Shown piece by piece: positions 12,128 to 22,561 of a stretch of 64,000 bases of DNA. Under the pieces are notes generated by a model. The model was not told the DNA's origin. It ran no database searches and saw only the letters and a list, made by a program, of their open reading frames with translations. The translations under genes were made by a program, and so were the position numbers. The stretch's first letter is position 1; the number at the start of each line of letters is the position of its first letter. The DNA comes from Gyrodactylus bullatarudis (taxonomy: Eukaryota > Platyhelminthes > Monogenea > Gyrodactylidea > Gyrodactylidae). The stretch lies in contig SSNU01000040.1 of assembly GCA_012064415.1 (NCBI GenBank), forward strand, positions 1 through 64,000. The letters run 5' to 3'.

Positions 12128-13519
12128 GAGGTATTTGCAAAATTAGTCCATAGTACATGCGTTTAATCAGATTTAGTCTATACTTATCCATACCTACGTG
12201 TATTTAATTTTCACATTTAGTCTATGATTAATTTATTTTGTTCAGAACTAGTCTACATTTGTTCACATTTAGTTTTAGTATTTAGAATTTAGTAAAAAAA
12301 AATCTTTTATAGTTCAAATCTAGTATGGTTTTCAAAAATAGTATATTTATAAATATAAAAATCTCATAATTTCTCTTCGGATCCTTGTTTACGATTGGTT
12401 TTTATCCCGCATCATTGATCAAACATGATATTCATGTATGTCTTACATTTCATTGGGGAAGAATATTCTTATTATTTAAGTGGTACTTTGTATAAAATTC
12501 TCCCACTTGAAATAAATCTAAATTTTAAAGTGGAAAAGCCTGGAATCAGAATTTTGATTTTTAAAACATCAATATGAGTGTTCTCTCATCATTGGTCAAT
12601 TTTACACAAAAGTTTCCTTGTACCATCAAAATGTTCTCCGAGAATACCGAGTGAAAAAAACAACTCTAATGGATATGCTCTTAAATGTCCTCATTCATGA
12701 CATCAAACATGGCTGAGTCTGCAAACTCAGCGCTCAAAGATATACGTAGTCTTCATCCATTTCATGCTATTTATAAATTTTGCTTGATGACTTCTGAAAA
12801 GTTTCAAATAAGGTCAAATTTTTACAACACTGCAATACAAGAATTTTGTCCAAAATTTAACGATTACTTCTTGGCCGCATCAATTGCTGCTCGAAAGCTT
12901 AAAGTTTTGAACGTCAAAAATTTAAACTTATTCAATGTTGATTCAGAGGCCAATTCTGATATCATACGTGTTGTGAATCTTGAAAAAGTGTGGTGTTCAT
13001 GTGGTTCGATTAGTTTTTCTGGCTATCCATGTATTCATCTACTTGCAGTCATATTTAATGAGAACTTGGATATCAAATCATACATTCATACTGCTTTTCT
13101 AACAGAATCGCTCAGAACAGCTTATACAATAAACATTTATGCTTGTGACATTGAATACATTATGCCCTCAAAATTATTGGAATATTCTGTCAGACGTAAA
13201 AGAGGAAGGCCTTCCCTTAAACATCGTAAACAAGGATCCGAAGAGAAATTATGAGATTTTTATATTTATATATATACTATTTTGAAAACGATACTTGATT
13301 TGAACTATAAAAGATTTTTTTTACTAAATTCTAAATACTAAAACTAAATGTGAACAAATGTAGACTAGTTCTGAACAAAATAAATTAATCATAGACTAAA
13401 TGTGAAAATTAAATACACGTACGTATGGAAAAGTATAGACTAAATCTGATTAAATGAATGGTTCTATGGACTAAATCTGATTAAACGCATGTACTATGGA
13501 CTAATTTTGCAAATACCTC
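12128..13519 (+). mobile_element. Mutator-like (MULE) DNA transposon with long terminal inverted repeats
   Basis: The element is 1392 bp. Both ends begin with GAGGTATTTGCAAAATTAG (left as written, right as reverse complement). The inverted repeats run about 12128-12395 and 13223-13519; they differ mainly by a partial duplication inside the right one. It is flanked by perfect 9-bp duplications, the Mutator hallmark. The only coding capacity is the C-terminal part of a MULE transposase (12685-13254). The last coding codons lie inside the right repeat, so the left repeat carries a mirrored copy of the transposase 3' end. Intact duplications indicate a fairly recent insertion of an internally deleted element. 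Confidence 0.9.
12685..13254 (+). pseudogene. MULE transposase, C-terminal part with SWIM zinc finger
   Basis: An open frame of 189 codons begins near the end of the transposase catalytic core: NMAESANSALKD resembles the conserved N-A-E-S-N block of MULE transposases. It contains the SWIM zinc finger CSCGSISFSGYPCIHLLAV (C-x-C, then C-x-H). The C-terminus is basic (RRKRGRPSLKHRK), with an AT-hook-like RGRPS. The N-terminal two thirds of the family, including the DDE core, are missing, and the upstream 280 bp inside the element do not code. The product is therefore not expected to be an active transposase. Confidence 0.85.
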
Positions 13520-13528
13520 TAATGAGAA
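13520..13528. repeat. 9-bp target-site duplication, right
   Basis: TAATGAGAA directly follows the right end of the MULE and is identical to the left copy. Confidence 0.9.
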
Positions 13529-13576
13529 TTATAGAAATAAATAAGCCTTTCAAGAAATTTCATTAACATTCTGGGA

Positions 13577-14025
13577 TTAATGAAGATTAGCATAGAGGAG
13601 ACTCTTAGAATAATCAAGTTTAGACCTTATGTGAAACATTATAGTTTTAATTTTAGTCAGGTCATGACAGTCAGAGATTTTATATTTTTTATCAATCATA
13701 TTATATGAAGATAGTAAATAGTGATTTGAAAAAGAGGGGTTTCTGAGGTTATATGAATTTTCAAATGTGTTAACAGATTTAGCAAATGATTTAACAATGA
13801 TGGCATATCTTCTAACCCAGAGAGGGTTAAGCCCAGAGATTAATATGCGAGAATTATAGGATTCTAAATCTGGATATAAGAAATAGAGGAATCTAGATTG
13901 AATATTTTCAATCTCGAGAGATTTTTCTAAAGTTAGTGAGGGAACAAGATAGATATAGTCAAGGTTATTTAAGACTAAAGTTTTGAAAGCCTTAGGCCTT
14001 AGATTAACGGACCTAGAGAATTTTA
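13577..14025 (-). mobile_element. LINE fragment, C-ter of reverse transcriptase ORF
   Basis: Reading the minus strand from about 14025 to the stop at 13577 gives roughly 149 uninterrupted codons. Motifs include KAFKTLVLNNLDYIYLVPS, EIENIQSRFLYFLYP, SGLNPLWVRRYAII and the end SKLDYSKSLLYANLH. This is the post-palm thumb and C-terminal region of a non-LTR retrotransposon ORF2. It is 5' truncated, but the open frame suggests moderate age. Confidence 0.75.
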
Positions 14026-14049
14026 GAAATGAGAAAATTATGGTTTTTA

Positions 14050-14240
14050 TTTCATTATTTTACAATAAAAGCTGTTCTTCGAAGCCAGACTCGGTCCAAA
14101 ACCAGATATAGCAATAAGAGAATTATGAGATTCAATCGATGGAAAACAAGCATGGAGAAACCCATATTGAATTCTTTCCAAGGTTCGGGAGCAACGCTCA
14201 TGATGTGTGATTTCCAAAAAAGGAGACTCTTTAGTTTTTT
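14050..14240 (-). mobile_element. Second LINE fragment, adjacent copy
   Basis: The minus strand encodes LERIQYGFLHACFPSIES and then HNSLIAISGFGPSLA. This is homologous to the IQSRFLYFLYP...LNPLWVRR segment of the neighbouring copy but clearly diverged, so it is another insertion or family. No full-length frame remains. Confidence 0.55.
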
Positions 14241-14829
14241 TTGATGAAAGACCTCATATAGATGACGTCATCCAACAGGAGTCATGAATGTAAAAATTAA
14301 AAAGCCAGCTTGAATCTAAAACTTTTTATAATTTTGAACCAAGTAGTTCTTCACGGAGCTGTTCGGCATACTACACCCTTTTCTCCTCTTTCTACAAACA
14401 GACCAATACAAGCCAGAAGACAATATAGTCAGGCAGCAAGCGAACAACGTTATAGACAATCTAAAACTTTTTATAAAATCGGTCTCGTCTTTGTACCTTC
14501 ATAAATCTCATAAATTTAAGGAAACTAGATAACTTTTTATTCTGAATCGAATGGGGCTAATTTCATGATGATTGAACAAAAATGAATTAAATTTGTTCTT
14601 ACTAGAGCAAATTGAATTAAAATTGGCATGACATTACATTATAATAAAAAGCCAATGCTCAAAAAGATGAAAAATAACTTATTTATGACCAAACAAAATG
14701 TCAACAAGTTTCTAAAAAAGTTTTTTTTTTTTAAAAGTCATACTCCTACTCATAAGTAATAAAGCAAAAATAGTAATTATCGTCTGGTTTAACTCTCATT
14801 CATTTTTAGGAAGTTTTGGTTTTTTTAGC

Positions 14830-14958
14830 TAAGAGAAAGGCGATGCCTGATAATTTGAGAAATAAGTATTTCAGGCATACTCGTCAGTCTTTACATGCCA
14901 CTATATAAGATATAGTAAGTACTTATTTCTCAAATTATCAGGCATCGCCTTTCTCTTA
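14830..14958. mobile_element. Hairpin MITE, 39-bp perfect terminal inverted repeats
   Basis: The arms 14830-14868 and 14920-14958 (starting TAAGAGAAAGGCGATGCC) are exact reverse complements around a 51-bp centre. Both ends are TA, consistent with a Tc1/mariner-type (Stowaway-like) target site. The whole element is 129 bp and non-coding. Confidence 0.75.
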
Positions 14959-15383
14959 GATAAAAAATGATCGTAAACATATCCACCATCAAAGAGGAAA
15001 TAAATAATCACCTCAAGGATAAAAATTTCAACCAGGTTTTTTTAGAAAAAACAGTCGAAGTAGGCTTGGTTTCGTTTCCGACGCCACTTATGGAGCAAGG
15101 GTTAAAGGTGGGAAACTCAAACCAAAAAAAAAATTATATCGAAATGAATAAATTTCATGCTATTCTACATAATATTTCCTTCAAAATGACATGTCACTCG
15201 TTATATTAAACTTGATAATAAGCTCAATAATTTGAATACAATAAAAATTAGGATCGAAATCTTTGGAACAGTGTGAAGATCGATATATTTTTAATTAAAA
15301 ACGGTTTTCAGTTTCGTTATCAGGAGAGAAAACCGTACAGAATATGTGAAAATCCCACGACTAGAAAATTTTGTGTACACCTT

Positions 15384-15536
15384 ATTGCGCGTAATCAATC
15401 AGATTCATTTGAACTCTTACAAGTGGGATCATGGTGTAAGATCTATTCGAGCATATTATTTAGTATAAAATTGCTTATACTATAGGCCCTATATCCATCT
15501 TATACTTAGTCTATGGTTCGGTTTAGGTTCAGTCAA
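15384..15536 (+). repeat. 153-bp dispersed repeat, left copy of an inverted pair
   Basis: This unit begins ATTGCGCGTAATCAATC and ends GGTTTAGGTTCAGTCAA. It recurs inverted at 20593-20745; by eye the two differ at one base. Homology stops sharply at both ends of each copy. It does not code convincingly, and no tRNA-like A/B boxes are clear. Confidence 0.8.
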
Positions 15537-15599
15537 ATGATTTTTTTTGAATGCTTGCCCAACACGCGCCCCTTTCAAGCTGTGCTCGCAGCCCAATTC

Positions 15600-16034
15600 A
15601 TCTGAAAGATGTATTATTGATATCTCTCTCTAACGTTTATGAAGAAAACTATGCACTGCGAAAACACATCCAAGAACTTCATTCCGAAATTGACACTCTT
15701 CGCTCTCATAAATTATGAGTCATAATTTCTCTAATCAATCTGTCCTGAATCAACCAGTTTCTATCATCACCTCGAACCAAACACGAATAAACCAAGTATC
15801 AAACACAGCTCATCAAAAACTAAACAAGGCGTTTCCAATCCCTAAAACAAACACTAGACCTCGGAACAATACCACACCTAAATCAAACAAATTCAATCTT
15901 ATCGTCCACTCATCCAAATCTGAAGAAATCAGAATTCAAAACATCTTTCAATACATCAAATCGATCATTCCCAACTACACCTGCACTTTATCTTACCACC
16001 AGTCAAATCCTGATTCTAAAAACCACTACAGGTA
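15600..16034 (+). mobile_element. Probable LINE ORF1 fragment
   Basis: A coiled-coil-like heptad stretch (LRKHIQELHSEIDTLRSHK) at about 15655-15717 is followed by a 106-codon Asn/Thr/Pro-rich basic frame (15715-16035). It breaks off abruptly at the start of the Merlin remnant. The composition resembles ORF1 proteins of Jockey-type LINEs. Assignment rests on character and context, not on a catalytic motif. Confidence 0.4.
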
Positions 16035-16845
16035 GGTAGAATGAATTGGAGCAACTATAAAAGACTATTTTGAGAAATTATGCGAAATGAGTTTCGACTA
16101 TGATATATTAAAAATAAAAGATCACCTTGTCGAGCTAAAATTTCGATTAGAGATGGTTAGTTTTCCTTACCTAATATACCTTAGGAACCTTCTTCAGCAA
16201 ATCCCATCTCAAGATATGGGAAATTCTTACGATTATCATTGCTGTGTGCTATAAGGCAGATGCACAAGAGGCTCTCATGCGAGACCTGTATATATCCAGC
16301 TCAGTCGTGGTAGATTGGAGGAATTTAGTTCGAGATGTTTTCAGCCAGTCGACCATAAGAGAAAATGTCGTTATCAGTGGCAAAGATATTAATTTTCAGA
16401 AAGACGAAGCCCACTTTGTTCGTCGTAAATATAGACGTGGCCGAAAAATCAAGTGTGAATCGGTATGGGTGTTTGGAGGTGTTGACAGTAGAGGTCAATG
16501 CTTCATGCAGACTGTCAAAAATCGATCAAAAGAGACTTTATTCAAGATTATCAAGAAGAAAATATTACCTGGTTCAACGATGAATTCAAGTCGTATGCCC
16601 GCATTTCTCAAGAAGGATATAGACATGAGACTGTATGTCACAAGTACAGATTTGTCAGCTCATCAGGTTTTCACACGAACCGAATAGAGTCAATATGGGG
16701 CGCTGCTAAAAGAGAGTGTTATGCAGTTCGAAACAAGAGGAAGGCTCTTATCGACTCTTATCTGAACCAATATCTATTCAGAAAAAAGAATAAAAAGAGA
16801 ATCTTATCGGCAACTTTTAAGGCAATAGAAGATATTTATTCTTGA
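16035..16845 (+). pseudogene. Merlin/IS1595-type transposase, frameshifted
   Basis: Two overlapping frames, 16244-16687 and 16498-16845, together cover the ISXO2/IS1595 (Merlin) DDE domain. The first has KDEAHFVRRKYRRGR (first catalytic Asp-Glu block), VWVFGGVDSRGQ and NRSKETLFKIIKKKILPGS. The second has DEFKSYARISQEGYRHETV (second Asp) and HTNRIESIWGAAKRE (catalytic Glu region). The switch happens at about 16565-16580, so there is at least one frameshift. Upstream sequence from 16090 keeps part of the N-terminal helix-turn-helix with further breaks. Terminal inverted repeats could not be identified. Dead copy. Confidence 0.8.
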
Positions 16846-17042
16846 TTATTTTAAATGAAGATTATAGTTTCCCTTATTAAAATCTCGTTTAACTCTTAAT
16901 AATGAATTCTCGAAGCTACTTGTAAGTAATTGCAGGGTTAAATACAGTAAAAACCTTCGTTCCTAAACTGAAGATTAGCCGAAATTAGCTCTCTGATAAA
17001 AAATTTCAATTCACAAGTTGTGACGTTGAAAAGAGCTTCTCA

Positions 17043-18040
17043 ATGTTTCTCAAGATTGTGCTTACAGACAATAGAAACTTTCGCATACACATCTCGACAA
17101 AACTCAGTACTATTGGCTTTGAACTCAATTTGTCTAAAACTAAAATTATGCTGTTAATCTCTCAATCTCCTCCCCTATCATCCCTAAGCAACATCACTAC
17201 ACAGACCATCAATGACCTGGGGCTTACCTACAACTCTAAGCTAGACACTTCTAAACAAATCTCTGATTTAGTCAAAGGACTCCATTACCGTACTTACCTG
17301 CTGCGGAAGTTTGTAAAACACCCTCATCTCAAACTCCAACTTTACAAGACTTTTATTATTCCGATACATGAATATGGTTCAGCCATTTTCTCATCAATTA
17401 ATGCTGCGAAAACCACAGGCCTGGAGAGAATTCAATATACAGCCGGTTCCAAAACACAGTGAACATTAAATTCTTGGAATTTACGCAAATTTATCCGTAT
17501 ATGCATGGTATATTTGAAATATACATAAATAAAACATCAGCAAACGAAATCTGATAGGCTATACATTTCTCATAACACAGAATGGAAAAATTTTTCTCTT
17601 CAACTACTTGCAATACACTATTTGGCTTTTCATGGTATAACTTCCATAAATGGAAGAAAAATTATAGAATCTGGTACAACTAATTTATGGTAGAAGTCTT
17701 AGTAGAGAAATCTAAAAGATTTAAGTAAATTTCATCATGATCTGCAGCTGCTTAGACCCTCAAAGCTATAGATCAGCACTTCAAATGGCCAACCTAACCC
17801 CTCTTTGGCTACGACGGACAGCAGTCATCATTAAACTGCATCTTCAACACTCTGGCCAGTCTAGATCTCACTAACAAACTCGCAATAACTCTGGTTACTC
17901 GATCCTAACAAGGACCACTACCACAGTCAGATCAATCTCAACTATTTCAGGCACCAATCCACAAAACAAATTGCCAACTTCATTTTCGAAAAAATCCCAG
18001 ATGACTACAATCTTTTTAAAAACTACTATTTATAATTTCA
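17043..18040 (+). mobile_element. LINE fragment, same family as 582-1245, interrupted by an insertion
   Basis: 17043-17437 encodes GFELNLSKTKIM, INDLGLTYNSKLDTSKQ and TYLLRKFVKHPHLKLQLYKT, the RT region just after the palm. From about 17738 the frame resumes with the LTPLWLRRTAVI segment and 3' tail seen in the other copy. Between them are about 300 bp (17438-17737) absent from the 582-1245 copy, so something inserted into this element after it landed. No catalytic YADD remains. Confidence 0.75.
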
Positions 18041-18239
18041 AGATTTATTCTGTATATATTTATTTTCTCACTTCGATGTAAATCAAATAAACATTCTAGT
18101 TCAAAATTCAACGGAGATTGTTCAATGAATAATATTCATGTGATGTTATTTAATCAAGATAAAAATTGAGAACTGGCCCTTAAATTGATTTTTGGAAGAT
18201 AGATTTCTCAAAAATTTGCGAGAATAAATATGATAAAAA

Positions 18240-18560
18240 GTCTAGAAAATTTTTAATTGATTTATTAACCGTAACATGTGAATAATCAGCTGAAGCAGCT
18301 TCTGAATAACCTTTCCATTCATCAGAGATTATCAGTGATCATGGCTCAATATTATCTTCAAAAATACTTAATTTCCACTGGTAACAATTGGTAGGCGAAC
18401 TTTTCCCAACATCCCTGTCGAAGACGCCAACAATTAATCATCTCGCAGCATACATCCCCCTATCATATTTTCTTTTCGAAACTTTGGTTTCATCAATTTC
18501 AACTATATGATCATTCCTTACTATTTGAGCTTGAACTTGAGCTAATTTCAGAAGTCAGTT
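18240..18560 (-). pseudogene. Second Merlin/IS1595-type transposase remnant
   Basis: On the minus strand the motif HIVEIDETKVSKRKYDRG (first catalytic Asp block) is followed by a degenerate stretch with stops and a frameshift. ISDEWKGYSEAAS (second catalytic Asp) and HVTVN come next. The spacing and order match the IS1595/Merlin fold. The sequence differs clearly from the 16.0-16.8 kb copy, so it belongs to another subfamily. The C-terminal Glu block is lost. Confidence 0.7.
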
Positions 18561-18584
18561 ACGAACAAATCAAATGATGTCAAA

Positions 18585-19341
18585 TTGACTAGAAGAGAAG
18601 ATGGATCAATTCTGAGAAATATTTATAAGAAGAAGACTGATACCGGGAAGTATCTACATTATGCCAGTTTCAGTCCTATTTCTCATAAAGTTGGCAAAGT
18701 AATTGGTCTAAGTAAGAGGATAAGAAAGATAGCAAGCCTTGAGGAATGGTCTAACGAAATAAAGAACGTGAAGTTAAGTCTGAAGGAAAATGGTTATCCC
18801 GGTAAATTTGTTGAAAAATTCATGAATGTATCTATGGATAGAAATGAGCTTGTCGAAACAGATGAATTGGAGAAAACAACTATTTTTATGAAGCTCAACT
18901 TCAAAGGTGATGGGTTCAGTAATGATATTAGAAGAAGGCTAAATGATCTCATCAATCAACATTATAATAACATACAATTGAAAATTGTATTTAAAACTCA
19001 GAGATTATTTAGTTTGATTCATAAGGATTTGCTGAAGCCAGAGGAGAAAACTCTATTAGTTTACAAATTCCAATGTGATTGTGGAGCCTCATATATAGGT
19101 AGAACTATTAGGAAATTATCTACCAGAGCGGAGGATCATCTGAAGAAGGATACTGCGGTTACTAGGCACCTTAGACAAGAAGATCATACAGTTTCAGTTT
19201 CTAATTTTCCGTTTTATACAAAAACCCCAATGACGACAGCATAGATGTACGGGTGAAAGAAAAATTTCTTATTAACCTATATAAACCTAATCTGTGTGTT
19301 CAAAAAAACTATTCCTATAATCTTCAATTACCTTGGCCAAT
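18585..19341 (+). mobile_element. Penelope-like retroelement 3' part with GIY-YIG endonuclease
   Basis: The frame 18585-19244 starts within the reverse transcriptase: KKTDTGKYLHYASFSPISHK is the Penelope YRKPT...YLHYSSxHP motif, followed by KVIGLSKRIRKI and a linker. The GIY-YIG nuclease follows: LVYKFQCDCGASYIGRTIRK, then the R..EH-like TRAEDHLKK. A single frameshift near 19205 moves the reading frame to one ending EKFLINLYKPNLCVQ..LPWPM with a stop at 19341, the usual end of these elements. It is 5' truncated and inactive. Confidence 0.85.
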
Positions 19342-19739
19342 GTAAGCTTTTTCACTTTTCTCTCCACTATTGCTATTTATTGGAGAGTTTTGGTGTTTTT
19401 TCAGCTTGCATTTTATTCTTATTTTCTTTGACTTTTACTATTTCTTTCATGATTTGTAAATTATTATTTTGAATGAAATTTTAACTTATATCATTTTTGA
19501 AGAATTACCACTGATAATACTTCAAGAAATGTACAGGAGGTTTAAATATATTTTCCTCCAATTTTTCTAAAATCTAAATAGAGGTCGGAATAATACTGAT
19601 GCTGACCTACTCACTAATAGCCTAAATATTTATGCTAACAGATTGAGCAAGGATTTTAAACAAAACATAATTGAAAAATTTTATCATTTTTTCGAAAAGA
19701 TATACAATATTATTATTCCTATTTCTAAATTAGAAATTC

Positions 19740-20550
19740 TAATTTTTATTTTTTTTAGGGGTAATTTTACAAATCGTTTTCCTAACATTCTTTGTATCGT
19801 AAAATATTTGTGTTATTTTTCGGTTGAACCGAATCGGTTCTATTTCGTAGATTTACAAATGATTTTCATAAAACCAAATGATCAATTTCGCATATTGAAA
19901 AAAAAATTATCTATTGTCTTTTAGAATTTGTGTTTATCACAGTCTCTCTTGTTCCAACAACTGAACGACTTACTTTTCGTTTAAAAAATATATTAAAATT
20001 TGTTTCATCTAACTATATCATCATCTGGCGCTCAGCAGCTCTGTCCTGTATCATTTCTGAGAGATGATTCTTTCGAGCTATCATATTTTCCAAACAGTTC
20101 ATGCCGATGGGAAAATTTCTTACATCTTTCAAGATGTAAAGTTCATAATCAAGCCATTTATGCACACTGCATTACACGATGAAAAAAGATAAAAATCTCT
20201 TCAATGATGTCTTTAGGGGAGGGGTTGCATGAAAATTTTGGTATATCTGGTGTCTTGGTAAATTCTTTCCACTGCTTTCCTTGAGAATGAAGTACGAAAT
20301 TGAACCAAAAAAAAACACAAATATTTTACGATTGAAATTATGTTACGAAAACGAATTTCTAAATTTACGAAATTCAAAAACCCGAAAGTACGAAAAAGAT
20401 ATGAAGAAATTTTTATTTGATGAATGAATCTATCATACATACGAAAACGATTTGAAAATTTACAGTATTCTATGGAATTTTACGAAATTGAAAACTGAAT
20501 ACTGTAATACGAAATTTATCTGAAAAAGGTATAGTTCTTGTAAACTTGGA
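19740..20550. mobile_element. Deleted derivative of the Tc1/IS630-like element
   Basis: 19750-19925 resembles the inner part of the left inverted repeat of the intact element at 34881-36744 (TTTACAAATCGTTTTC, then TTACAAATGATTTTCATAAA). 20280-20545 resembles the right repeat, ending CTGAAAAAGGTATAG. The intervening 350 bp do not code for the transposase. The outermost left end is missing or diverged. Confidence 0.65.
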
Positions 20551-20592
20551 TTTTATAAATGATTCTCTTTTTCATGGGCACTCATTATTGAA

Positions 20593-20745
20593 TTGACTGA
20601 ACCTAAACCGAACCATAGACTAAGTATAAGATGGATATAGGGCCTATAGTATAAGCAATTTTATACTAAATAATAGGCTCGAATAGATCTTACACCATGA
20701 TCCCACTTGTAAGAGTTCAAATGAATCTGATTGATTACGCGCAAT
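20593..20745 (-). repeat. 153-bp dispersed repeat, right copy of an inverted pair
   Basis: Reverse complement of 15384-15536 with one observed mismatch. It lies just outside the deleted Tc1-like element and about 130 bp before the end of DNAJC7. Confidence 0.8.
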
Positions 20746-20839
20746 TGATACGCGAGGTACTAGGCCTAACTTTTCGCTGAACCTGAAACGAACCGCTACC
20801 TTATTGATAGATAAAAATTTTGTCAAATGTAAATTAATT

Positions 20840-20845
20840 TTTATT
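20840..20845 (-). promoter_or_regulatory. Poly(A) signal AATAAA for DNAJC7
   Basis: Canonical AATAAA on the minus strand, 29 bp after the DNAJC7 stop codon. Confidence 0.5.
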
Positions 20846-20873
20846 AGATAATCTAATTCAACTTTTTTGTACA

Positions 20874-22408
20874 TCATTTGAAAGAGAAATTCATGTTAAC
20901 ACCACTTCCTTGATTAAAAAATGTGTTGAATACATTAAATTCGTTGCTAGATTCACAAGTATCAAAATTTCCGTTGTCATATTTATAACGCTTATTTGGA
21001 TCACTGAGAACATTGTAAGCTTCGTTAATTTGCTTAAACTTGATTTCTTCCTTCTTTTTTTCATCTTCGTCAGCAGAAGCGTGACGATCTAAAAATTGAG
21101 ATCAAATTTTGAATTACCCGGATGATGTTGCAAGGCTCGTTTTTTATATGCTTTTTTGATTTCATCTTCAGAAGCATTCTTATTTATACCAAGCAGTTTA
21201 TAATAGTCAATAATTGAAGCTTGTTTCTGGGAATTTTTAGCAGCTCTAAGAGACTTTCTGTTTTCTTCTGTTGGTTCACAATCAACTATTTTTTCCCATT
21301 CCTTAACTGCTTCTTCGTGCAAGTTCAAAATAACATAACTAATTAATCTCATATTTAAAAATCTTACCATTTAGCCATTCGAATACGAGCTCTGGTATAT
21401 TTGGGATCGAGTTGTAAAGAAATTTTACAATCTTCAATGCATTTTTCATAATCTTTTGTCTGAAATAAATGATATTTTACTAAAATTTCACTTACATGAA
21501 AAAGAGTACAAGCTCGATTAGAGTACAAAATAGAATTCATAGAATCTAACAGTGGATCGATATTTAAAGCCTCTGAATAGAGCCTGTATGCTTCCTTGAA
21601 TTCATTACTTTTAAAATGTCTATTCCCCATTTCCTTCTTTTTCATAATTGAACGTGCTCTTTTGTATGCTTTTTGAGTTTCAGTGTGATCTGGATTTTTT
21701 TTTAAAACATGCTGAAAATGGGATGTAGCTTTATCAAAGTGGTTAAGATAATAGAGACATAATCCCCGACAGTACATAAAATCCAGAGGTATTTCTTCTC
21801 TGTGAATTGAAATAATTTCTTCGACATAATTTTTGGCATCTGAAAACTTTTTCAGTTCGAATAATAACAAAACCTTTTGTTTTTTCAAATTATTACACGA
21901 GATTGCTACATCCATACACTTTTCCAAACAGTACAATGCCTGAAAATTAAAAAATAATAGTTTACATATCTGAAATCTCCAGTTTCTTTCTTTCTTTCGA
22001 AGCTGTCTTTATAGAATTTCAATTCATTCAAATTATGGATCTTTGAGATAAGGAACAATAAGTAATTACCAATTCAGGATAGTTTCCATCATTGCTAGAA
22101 ATTAACTTCAACCTCTCCTCTGTTTCAAATATTAATCCTAATGCAAGTGTGCATTTACAAAATCTAGCATTAACTTTTAAATTATCAGGATCCAAAAATA
22201 AACACTTTTTACAATCTTCTAAACCCGATTCGAAATTTTTAATCATAATATAAGCAGCTGCTCTGTTTAAGTAGAAAGATCCAATATTAGGATTTATTTC
22301 AATAGCTTTAGTATAAGATTCTATTGCAAATTCATATTCAGCATTTCTAAAATGTCTATTGCCCTCTTCTTTGAGAAGATCAGGATTTTCACTTAACATA
22401 TTAACCAT
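20874..22408 (-). CDS. DNAJC7: DNAJC7/TPR2 homologue, TPR co-chaperone with C-terminal J domain
   Basis: Six exons (22408-22070, 22040-21966, 21939-21496, 21459-21368, 21338-21118, 21088-20874), with introns of 26-36 nt, give 461 residues, close to human DNAJC7 (494). Known role: it binds HSP70 and HSP90 through TPR motifs, stimulates HSP70 ATPase through the J domain and passes clients between the two. TPR motifs begin at once ([19 protein letters not shown]) and recur, including [19 protein letters not shown]. The J domain reads [20 protein letters not shown] then [13 protein letters not shown]; the HPD tripeptide is complete, with an intron splitting the Asp codon. The C-terminus is short and Asn/Phe-rich. 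It starts at ATG 22408; the in-frame TTG at 22438 is not needed. It is head to head with HGS. Confidence 0.92.
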
Positions 22409-22561
22409 GAAATTCAAGAATTTTAATAAGCTAAACAAAATAATTATTATTTTAGTTTATTAATTTAAAACTTTTAAATTAATATTGAGATCGACCTAGA
22501 TTTGAATTCAATAAATTAAAAATTACTGTTGTTATCATATTACTCAGTGTAAAATTCTAGG
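22409..22561. promoter_or_regulatory. Shared divergent promoter region, DNAJC7/HGS
   Basis: Only 153 bp separate the two start codons. Sequence is AT-rich without a motif I can name. Confidence 0.45.

Noticed and set aside
22409..22438. Upstream start for DNAJC7 at 22438 (and similarly 46862 for PSMC3IP, 7361 for SEL1L)
   Set aside because: These frames begin with TTG, not ATG. The first ATG downstream gives the family's usual N-terminus.
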